Source: Clostridia bacterium (GTDB taxonomy: Bacteria > Bacillota > Clostridia > Lutisporales > Lutisporaceae). From it: a stretch of DNA of 5,626 nt. Position 1 is the stretch's first letter; every line of letters starts with the position of its first letter. This document shows, piece after piece, positions 1 to 4,271 of this stretch. The stretch spans positions 1-5,626 of the forward strand of contig JAQSYB010000214.1 of the NCBI GenBank assembly GCA_029256365.1, given 5' to 3'. The position numbers and the translations under genes were made by a program. The notes under the pieces were generated by a model that saw only the letters and a list, made by a program, of their open reading frames with translations, was not told the DNA's origin and made no database searches.

Positions 1-9
1 TTTTCACTA

Positions 10-39
10 TTGACTAAAGACCCATATATTGCATATAAT
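10..39 (+). promoter_or_regulatory. Sigma-A promoter of the argS leader
   Basis: A -35 hexamer TTGACT (10-15) and a perfect -10 hexamer TATAAT (34-39) are separated by 18 bases. This closely matches the housekeeping sigma-A consensus of Firmicutes. Transcription should start near position 46, just before the T-box leader, which is where a T-box promoter is expected. The assignment rests on sequence match and position only. Confidence 0.8.
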
Positions 40-63
40 ATATAGTAATTATTATATTACTTC

Positions 64-303
64 AATGAATCGGAAGAGTATCACAGATCCCTTGTTCCAA
101 GAGAGCCAGAGTGGGTGTGAGTCTGGCAGCAATATCAGTGAGAAAAGAGCCGAGGAGAATTCAGTCAAAGCAATGAAATGTAAGTAAGCTGAACGTATGT
201 CTGCGATAAAGGCATTGAGTGGGCCTTATGGTGAACAGCCTAAGGGTCAATTAGAGTGGTACCGCGGAACTCCGTCTCTTTTCCTATGAGACAGGAGTTT
301 TTT
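64..303 (+). promoter_or_regulatory. T-box leader of argS, predicted tRNA-Arg specific
   Basis: This untranslated leader is a T-box: it binds a tRNA and lets transcription continue only when that tRNA is uncharged. Stem I closes with TCGG (70-73) paired to CCGA (150-153). The 5' side has the S-turn AGTA (77-80) followed by TCAC (81-84), which pairs with GTGA (138-141). The 3' side reads GAAA, then AGA (146-148), which I read as the specifier codon, an arginine codon. A distal stem pairs GCCAGA (105-110) with TCTGGC (122-127). Stem II pairs 160-164 with 189-193, and stem III pairs 224-228 with 241-245. The T-box motif (253-267) is canonical. Its antiterminator pairs AGAG (253-256) with CTCT (276-279) and GCG (264-266) with CGT (273-275), around a UGGUACC bulge (257-263). 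The UGGU in that bulge would pair with the ACCA end of a tRNA whose discriminator base is A. The specifier agrees with the downstream argS gene. Confidence 0.95.
268..303 (+). terminator. T-box intrinsic terminator (attenuator)
   Basis: AACTCC (268-273) pairs with GGAGTT (294-299) and GTCTC (274-278) pairs with GAGAC (288-292). There is one bulged A (293), a nine-base loop, and a T-tract running from 298 to 303. Bases 273-279 are also the 3' arm of the antiterminator, so the two folds exclude each other. Uncharged tRNA-Arg stabilises the antiterminator; charged tRNA leaves the terminator to form and argS is not transcribed. Confidence 0.92.
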
Positions 304-340
304 ATATTTTTTGGTTAAACTAGTATTATAACTTCGTTGT

Positions 341-370
341 TGTAGGGGCAGACCCATGTGTCTGCCCGCC
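341..370 (+). repeat. Palindromic dispersed repeat, copy 1 (TGTAGGGG type)
   Basis: The block starts TGTAGGGG and holds a perfect 8-bp inverted repeat: GGGCAGAC (346-353) and GTCTGCCC (360-367), with loop CCATGT. It resembles the short palindromic intergenic elements scattered through many clostridial genomes. Related copies begin at 2160 and 3757 in this window. It lies after the T-box terminator and before the argS ribosome binding site, so it is transcribed as a hairpin in the read-through mRNA. The GTG at 358 falls inside it and should not be taken as the argS start. Confidence 0.7.
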
Positions 371-410
371 AAAAAACACTAACAAAATCATTTCACATAC
401 AAACATACAC

Positions 411-426
411 AGGAGGGATAAAGATG
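411..426 (+). promoter_or_regulatory. argS ribosome binding site fixing the ATG at 424
   Basis: AGGAGG (411-416) sits seven bases before ATG 424, which is ideal Shine-Dalgarno spacing. An in-frame GTG at 358 would add 22 residues, but it lies in a repeat hairpin and has no ribosome binding site. The 424 start gives a protein that opens MDFKKEVANKI, a normal ArgRS N-terminus. Confidence 0.9.
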
Positions 427-2115
427 GATTTTAAAAAGGAAGTAGCCAATAAAATAAGTCAATTGGTAGATATGGAACTAGAAAAAATAATGGAACTGAT
501 AGAGATTCCGCCACAATCAAATATGGGGGATTATGCTTTTCCGTGCTTTCAATTTGCTAAGACAATGAGAAAGGCTCCAAATATGATTGCTGCAGATTTG
601 GCAGGAAAGTTCACAACAGATCATGTGGTAGGCAAGGTAGAAGCCGCTGGTGGCTATCTAAACTTCTTTGTAAACAAAAGTGAGTTTATAAAGATCGTTT
701 TGTCAGAGGTTCTAGCTAAGGGCAAGGATTTTGGTGTCTCAGAGGAAGGCAAGGGCAAAACTGTATTGGTGGAGTTTTCATCGCCAAACATTGCAAAGCC
801 TTTTCATATCGGGCATCTAGTCAACACATTGACAGGCAGTGCGATAGAGAAGATTTACAGGCATTTAGGCTATGAAACACAAAGGCTAAACCACATCGGT
901 GACTACGGGACAAATTTTGGTAAGCAGATTGCTGCCTATAAGCATTGGGGAAATGATGAAGCCCTTGAAAAGGAGCCAATCAATGAGCTGCTAAGGGTTT
1001 ATATAAAGTTCCATGATGAAGTAGAAAAAAACCCATCCTTAGAGGATGAAGCAAGACAGCTTTTCAAGAAGCTGGAGGATGGGGACCCAGAAATGATGGG
1101 TCTATGGCAGAAGTTTAGAGACTTAAGTATAGTAGAATTCAAGAAGCTGTATCATGAGTTTAATATTGAATTTGACTCCTACAATGGAGAAAGCTTCTAT
1201 ACAGACAAAATGGGAGAAGTTGTGCAGATGCTGCGCGATAAGAACTTGCTGGTACTTAGCAATGGCGCTCAAATCGTAGACCTTGAGGAATTTGGTATGC
1301 CGCCTTGCTTGATATTAAAGTCTGATGGAGCAACCATATATGCTACACGTGATTTGGCTGCTGCGTTGTATAGGCATAGAACATATAACTTCCATAAGTG
1401 TCTATATGTAGTTGGAAACACGCAAGCCCTTCATTTCAAACAGATATTCAGAGTATTAAAGCAAATGGGCTTTGATTGGTCTGACAATATGTCTTTTGTG
1501 GGGACTTCTCTTGTTAAGTTTGCAGACCGCAAGCTTGCAACTCGTTCAGGGGATATCATATATGCCAAGGACGTATTGGATGAAGCTGGCGAAAAGACAT
1601 TGGAGATTGTAGAAGCAAAGAATAGCAACCTAGCCAACAAGGCTGATGTAGCCAAAAAAGTTGCGATGGGGGCAGTTGCATATACAATTCTTAAGAACAA
1701 CAAGGATAAGGACATCATATTCTCATGGGAAGATATATTAAGCTTCGAGGGAGATTCCGGTCCTTATGTACAATATACCTGTGTAAGAGGAAAGAGCGTA
1801 TTGCGTAAGGCTGGAGAAATGCCTGAAACAGCAGACTACAGCAAGCTGATTACAGAGGAAGAATTTGCTCTTGCAAAGCTTCTAGACAGCTTCAAGGCTT
1901 CTCTAAAGGAAGCGGCAGACAGATATGAGCCTTTTGTAATTACACGTCATGTAACAGAGCTTGCAAAGGCATACAATAAGTTCTACAACACGCATCCTAT
2001 TATGAATGCAGAGCCTGATCTAAAGGCAGCAAGATTACACCTGACCAAGTCAGTATGCAATGTTATAGAAATAGGCTTGAACATGATTGGAATAGAAGTA
2101 CCAGAGAACATGTAA
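424..2115 (+). CDS. argS: Arginyl-tRNA synthetase (ArgRS)
   Basis: This class I aminoacyl-tRNA synthetase (EC 6.1.1.19) is cytoplasmic and charges tRNA-Arg with arginine using ATP. The 563-residue length is normal for bacterial ArgRS. Residues 1 to about 90 form the N-terminal domain that contacts the tRNA elbow. The catalytic core carries SSPNIAKPFHIGH, with the HIGH signature at 128-131, then GDYGTNFG (159-166), SDGATIYATRDLA (300-312) and EGDSGPYVQY (442-451). The second class I signature is degenerate, RKLATRSG (369-376) in place of KMSKS, which is usual in ArgRS. The C-terminus, about 450-563, is the helical DALR anticodon-binding domain and ends with IGLNMIGIEVPENM, the family's typical ending. 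The frame is intact. The gene stands alone behind the T-box leader and ends just before its own terminator, so expression should rise when charged tRNA-Arg is scarce. Confidence 0.98.
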   Translation: MDFKKEVANKISQLVDMELEKIMELIEIPPQSNMGDYAFPCFQFAKTMRKAPNMIAADLAGKFTTDHVVGKVEAAGGYLNFFVNKSEFIKIVLSEVLAKGKDFGVSEEGKGKTVLVEFSSPNIAKPFHIGHLVNTLTGSAIEKIYRHLGYETQRLNHIGDYGTNFGKQIAAYKHWGNDEALEKEPINELLRVYIKFHDEVEKNPSLEDEARQLFKKLEDGDPEMMGLWQKFRDLSIVEFKKLYHEFNIEFDSYNGESFYTDKMGEVVQMLRDKNLLVLSNGAQIVDLEEFGMPPCLILKSDGATIYATRDLAAALYRHRTYNFHKCLYVVGNTQALHFKQIFRVLKQMGFDWSDNMSFVGTSLVKFADRKLATRSGDIIYAKDVLDEAGEKTLEIVEAKNSNLANKADVAKKVAMGAVAYTILKNNKDKDIIFSWEDILSFEGDSGPYVQYTCVRGKSVLRKAGEMPETADYSKLITEEEFALAKLLDSFKASLKEAADRYEPFVITRHVTELAKAYNKFYNTHPIMNAEPDLKAARLHLTKSVCNVIEIGLNMIGIEVPENM

Positions 2116-2125
2116 TTGAACTAAG

Positions 2126-2160
2126 ATCCCTTGGAACAACATCCAAGGGATTTTGTTTCT
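2126..2160 (+). terminator. Intrinsic terminator after argS
   Basis: A perfect 10-bp stem, ATCCCTTGGA (2126-2135) with TCCAAGGGAT (2142-2151), has a six-base loop and is followed by a T-rich tail (2151-2160). It begins ten bases after the argS stop codon. It should end the argS transcript and separate it from glmM. Confidence 0.9.
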
Positions 2161-2190
2161 GTAGGGGAATACCCATGTGTCTTTCTGCTG
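2160..2190 (+). repeat. Degenerate dispersed repeat, copy 2
   Basis: Bases 2160-2182 match 341-363 of copy 1 at 21 of 23 positions; the shared parts are TGTAGGGG and ACCCATGTGTCT. The two differences and the diverged right end (TTCTGCT where copy 1 has GCCCGCC) destroy the palindrome, so this looks like a decayed copy. It starts directly in the tail of the argS terminator. Confidence 0.55.
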
Positions 2191-2240
2191 CAAAACCTTA
2201 ATTTTTAACCTTGGCAGTTTTTACTATCACAATAATCAAA

Positions 2241-2269
2241 TTGATTACGAATTATATATATGTTATTAT
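2241..2269 (+). promoter_or_regulatory. Probable extended -10 promoter of glmM
   Basis: TTGATT (2241-2246) and TATTAT (2264-2269) are 17 bases apart, and a TG dinucleotide (2261-2262) one base before the -10 gives an extended -10 element. The predicted start near 2276 leaves a leader of about 90 bases. That leader holds only a small inverted repeat, GCAAT (2316-2320) with ATTGC (2324-2328), and no riboswitch I recognise. The surroundings are very AT-rich, so a chance match is possible. Confidence 0.6.
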
Positions 2270-2350
2270 AAATTAGATAATAATAAATAATGAACCGAAT
2301 GCAAAATAAATACACGCAATATGATTGCATACATATAACTTATCATTAGA

Positions 2351-2366
2351 AAGGGGGGTCATGATG
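2351..2366 (+). promoter_or_regulatory. glmM ribosome binding site; tandem ATG start
   Basis: AAGGGGGG (2351-2358) precedes two adjacent in-frame ATG codons at 2361 and 2364. Aligned to the AAGGAGG consensus, the site is three bases from the first ATG and six from the second. The second is preferred for spacing, and because the protein then opens MGRLFGTDGVRG, as GlmM proteins normally do. A farther in-frame ATG at 2325 has no ribosome binding site. Confidence 0.75.
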
Positions 2367-3713
2367 GGTCGTTTATTTGGAACCGACGGTGTTAGAGGGA
2401 TAGCCAACAAAGAGCTGGATTCCATGCTTGCCTTTAATTTAGGCAGAATAGGAGCCTATGTACTGACCATGGAAACGCACCACAAACCAAGAATAGCAGT
2501 AGGCAAGGATACCAGAATATCAGGAGATATGTTGGAAGCGGCCTTAGTTGCAGGTATTTGCTCCATGGGAGCGGAGGCAGTTGTTTTGGGCGTGCAGCCT
2601 ACTCCTGCTGTGGCACATTTAACAAGACACTTGGGGTTGGATGCGGGAATCGTAATATCAGCATCTCACAATCCATTTGAGTACAATGGCATCAAGTTTT
2701 TCAACAATAAGGGCTACAAGCTATCAGATGAGTTGGAGGACAAAATAGAAAGCTACCTACTAAATGAAGAAAATACGATTGCAAACCCAACTGCAGGAGA
2801 TATTGGCAGAAAAATTGAAATTGACAATGCAGTTCATTCATATATTGATTTTCTAAAGAAGACCATAGACGTTAACCTAAGAGGACTAAAGATTGCAGTA
2901 GATTGTGCAAATGGCGCTGCCTATATCGCAGCACCTTCCATACTGGCGGATTTGGGAGCTGAAATTGTTGTCATAAACAATAAGCCTGACGGCAAGAACA
3001 TCAATGTAAACTGCGGCTCAACATATCCTTGTGACTTGCAAAAGCTTGTCTTGGATATCGGAGCAGATATCGGTTTGGCTTTTGATGGTGATGCTGACAG
3101 ATTGATTGCTGTAGACAATAAAGGTAATTTGGTAAATGGTGACCATATTCTAGCAATATGTGCAAAGCATATGAAGGAAAAAGGCGTTCTTGAAAATGAT
3201 ACAGTAGTTGCAACTGTTATGAGCAACATGGGCTTTGATATTGCTATGAAGCGAGAGAAGTGCAATGTTGTAAAAACAAATGTAGGCGATAGATATGTTC
3301 TGGAGGAAATGATCAGCAAGGGCTATAATATTGGCGGCGAGCAATCTGGACATATTATATTTCTTGATCACAACACTACAGGAGACGGCTTGCTGACTGC
3401 ACTTCAGCTGCTGGCAGTTATGAAAGAATCGGGCAAGAAGCTTTCTGACCTTTCTGGTATCATGACAGAGCTGCCTCAGGTACTGATCAATGCGAAAATT
3501 AAAAATGGAAATAAGGACAAATACAGTGAAGATGCAGAAATTACGCAAGCAATAAAGGAAGTAGAAGATAAGCTGCGAGATAGAGGAAGAGTACTTATTA
3601 GACCATCCGGCACGGAGCCTCTTGTAAGAGTCATGCTAGAGGGTGAAAGCATAACAGAAATTCAGCAGGATGCACAACGCATCGCTGATTTGATAGAAAA
3701 GAAATTGGGATAG
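2364..3713 (+). CDS. glmM: Phosphoglucosamine mutase (GlmM)
   Basis: GlmM (EC 5.4.2.10) is a cytoplasmic enzyme that interconverts glucosamine-6-phosphate and glucosamine-1-phosphate, the step between GlmS and GlmU on the way to UDP-GlcNAc and peptidoglycan. The 449-residue length is standard. All marks of the alpha-D-phosphohexomutase family are present: the N-terminal FGTDGVRG; the active-site loop SASHNP with the phosphoserine at Ser101; the magnesium loop DGDADR (241-246); the sugar-binding loop GEQSGH (325-330), whose GEQSG form fits GlmM; and the phosphate-binding loop RPSGTEP (413-419) in the C-terminal domain. The frame is intact. It has its own promoter and terminator and lies just upstream of glmS, which makes its substrate. 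The main alternative, a general phosphomannomutase or phosphoglucomutase, is unlikely given the MGRLFGTDGVRG start, the GEQSGH loop and the glmS neighbour. GlmM is normally activated by phosphorylation of the active-site serine. Confidence 0.98.
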   Translation: MGRLFGTDGVRGIANKELDSMLAFNLGRIGAYVLTMETHHKPRIAVGKDTRISGDMLEAALVAGICSMGAEAVVLGVQPTPAVAHLTRHLGLDAGIVISASHNPFEYNGIKFFNNKGYKLSDELEDKIESYLLNEENTIANPTAGDIGRKIEIDNAVHSYIDFLKKTIDVNLRGLKIAVDCANGAAYIAAPSILADLGAEIVVINNKPDGKNINVNCGSTYPCDLQKLVLDIGADIGLAFDGDADRLIAVDNKGNLVNGDHILAICAKHMKEKGVLENDTVVATVMSNMGFDIAMKREKCNVVKTNVGDRYVLEEMISKGYNIGGEQSGHIIFLDHNTTGDGLLTALQLLAVMKESGKKLSDLSGIMTELPQVLINAKIKNGNKDKYSEDAEITQAIKEVEDKLRDRGRVLIRPSGTEPLVRVMLEGESITEIQQDAQRIADLIEKKLG

Positions 3714-3723
3714 ACCAATATTT

Positions 3724-3757
3724 GAAGGCTGACACGCTATGTCAGCCTTCTTTTTTT
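3724..3757 (+). terminator. Intrinsic terminator after glmM
   Basis: A perfect 10-bp GC-containing stem, GAAGGCTGAC (3724-3733) with GTCAGCCTTC (3741-3750), has loop ACGCTAT and seven T residues (3751-3757). It lies ten bases past the glmM stop codon. It is a strong terminator and should prevent most read-through into glmS. Confidence 0.95.
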
Positions 3758-3780
3758 GTAGGGGCTGGTCTCTGGCAATG
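3757..3780 (+). repeat. Dispersed repeat fragment, copy 3 (TGTAGGGG type)
   Basis: TGTAGGGGCTGGTCTCTGGC starts on the last T of the glmM terminator. It shares TGTAGGGG with copies 1 and 2 and continues GGTCTCTG, as I recall for the common clostridial form of this element. The inverted-repeat arms are imperfect here, so this is probably a decayed copy. Confidence 0.5.
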
Positions 3781-3797
3781 TCAACAACTTAATTTGC

Positions 3798-3833
3798 CGT
3801 CATTTGTCATCCTGAGCAAGGCGAAGGATCTTA
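3798..3833 (+). repeat. Dispersed repeat of the TCATCCTGAGC type
   Basis: The stretch contains CATTTGTCATCCTGAGC followed by AAGGCGAAGGATCTTA. It matches my recollection of a widespread intergenic repeat in Firmicutes and other bacteria, which has TCATYCTGAGC and GCGAAGAATCT blocks. ATCCT (3810-3814) and AGGAT (3825-3829) are short inverted arms. Only one copy is in this window, so the call depends on that memory. Downstream, 3834-3945 shows no gene or structure I can support. Confidence 0.6.
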
Positions 3834-3945
3834 GTAATAGGATGTTATTGGTCTCCACACAGCCAGTAAATGCTGTATATTCAGCACTTTCGCAGATTAT
3901 GTAAAATTTACTCGAAGGAATTGTACAGGAAAATAGTTCCACATC

Positions 3946-3974
3946 TTGCATTTGTGAATAAAATAATATAGAAT
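3946..3974 (+). promoter_or_regulatory. Probable sigma-A promoter of glmS
   Basis: TTGCAT (3946-3951) and TAGAAT (3969-3974) are 17 bases apart, a fair sigma-A match. Transcription would begin near 3981, about 20 bases before the ribozyme cleavage site. That fits the short 5' leader usual for glmS ribozymes. An alternative -10, TATAGA (3967-3972), would leave a short 15-base spacer. Confidence 0.55.
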
Positions 3975-4001
3975 AGGAGCTAAGGCAGTAATATACTTAG
4001 A

Positions 4002-4142
4002 AGCGCCAGACTTATCATGAACATATGATGAGTTGACGAGGTCGGGGTTTATCGAAGTATTCGGCGGGTGCCCCGCGCTGCGGCTTAGCAGTGTTACGAA
4101 TTTTACAAATCCACAAGTAATTGATGGGACAAAGTGAATTCG
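4002..4142 (+). promoter_or_regulatory. glmS ribozyme-riboswitch
   Basis: This self-cleaving RNA uses glucosamine-6-phosphate as a cofactor to cut its own mRNA; in the family, the cut glmS message is then degraded. The cleavage site is between A4002 and G4003, in the conserved A|GCGCC. Helix P1 pairs 4010-4018 with 4025-4033 (one G-U pair). The conserved core follows: TTGACGAGG (4033-4041), GGGGTTTATCGA (4044-4055) and TCGGCGGGTGCCCCGCG (4061-4077), with GGGG (4044-4047) able to pair with CCCC (4071-4074). P3 pairs 4076-4081 with 4088-4093. P4 pairs GAATT (4098-4102) with AATTC (4137-4141) and encloses a smaller stem, CCACAA (4111-4116) with TTG and TGG (4121-4127). The layout matches my recollection of the Bacillus subtilis and Thermoanaerobacter glmS ribozymes. 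It lies 127 bases ahead of glmS and gives product feedback on glucosamine-6-phosphate synthesis. Confidence 0.96.
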
Positions 4143-4148
4143 ATTGAG

Positions 4149-4194
4149 CCATAGGTACTGAATGACTAGCAGTTTGACCTGGTAGTTTTTTTTT
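4149..4194 (+). terminator. Possible intrinsic terminator between ribozyme and glmS
   Basis: Just after the ribozyme, CC (4149-4150), AGGT (4153-4156) and ACTG (4157-4160) can pair with CAGT (4170-4173), ACCT (4177-4180) and GG (4181-4182), giving ten base pairs with two bulges and a nine-base loop. A competing smaller hairpin pairs ACTA and CAG (4165-4168, 4170-4172) with CTG and TAGT (4179-4181, 4183-4186) and abuts the T-run. Nine T residues follow (4186-4194). Either fold could act as a leaky terminator of basal glmS transcription. The stems are weaker than the other three terminators here, so this is tentative. Confidence 0.42.
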
Positions 4195-4256
4195 GCTTAA
4201 AAACGGGTGAGTATATGAAAAAAAGAAGATAATAAAGCTAATAATAAGAAATCGAG

Positions 4257-4271
4257 AGGAGCATATATATG
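4257..4271 (+). promoter_or_regulatory. glmS ribosome binding site
   Basis: AGGAG (4257-4261), within GAGAGGAG, lies seven bases before ATG 4269. The start is firm because the next codon must be the catalytic cysteine. Confidence 0.85.

Noticed and set aside
369..376. Missing KMSKS motif in ArgRS as a sign of an inactive enzyme
   Set aside because: A degenerate form such as KLATRSG is common in normal ArgRS, and all other catalytic signatures are intact.
358..423. In-frame GTG at 358 as a longer argS start
   Set aside because: It lies within a repeat hairpin and has no ribosome binding site. The extra 22 residues do not look like ArgRS, and ATG 424 has an ideal AGGAGG site.
2325..2360. In-frame ATG at 2325 as a longer glmM start
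   Set aside because: No ribosome binding site precedes it, and the extension covers the AAGGGGGG site of the true start. GlmM proteins normally begin at MGxxFGTDG.
2921..3548. Antisense open frames over glmM (132 residues each)
   Set aside because: They lie opposite a fully conserved enzyme gene, have no recognisable domain or ribosome binding site, and are shadows of its codon structure. The same holds for antisense frames over argS (1431-1718) and glmS (4594-5440).
3722..3904. Open frame of 60 codons after glmM
   Set aside because: It starts in the glmM terminator and runs through two dispersed repeats. Its FVILSKAKDL stretch is repeat sequence read as protein, and it has no ribosome binding site.
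4215..4232. Five-codon frame MKKRR between the ribozyme and glmS, as a leader peptide
   Set aside because: It is very short, sits in a purine-rich stretch and has only a weak, poorly spaced GGGTGAG upstream. No attenuator downstream of it depends on it.
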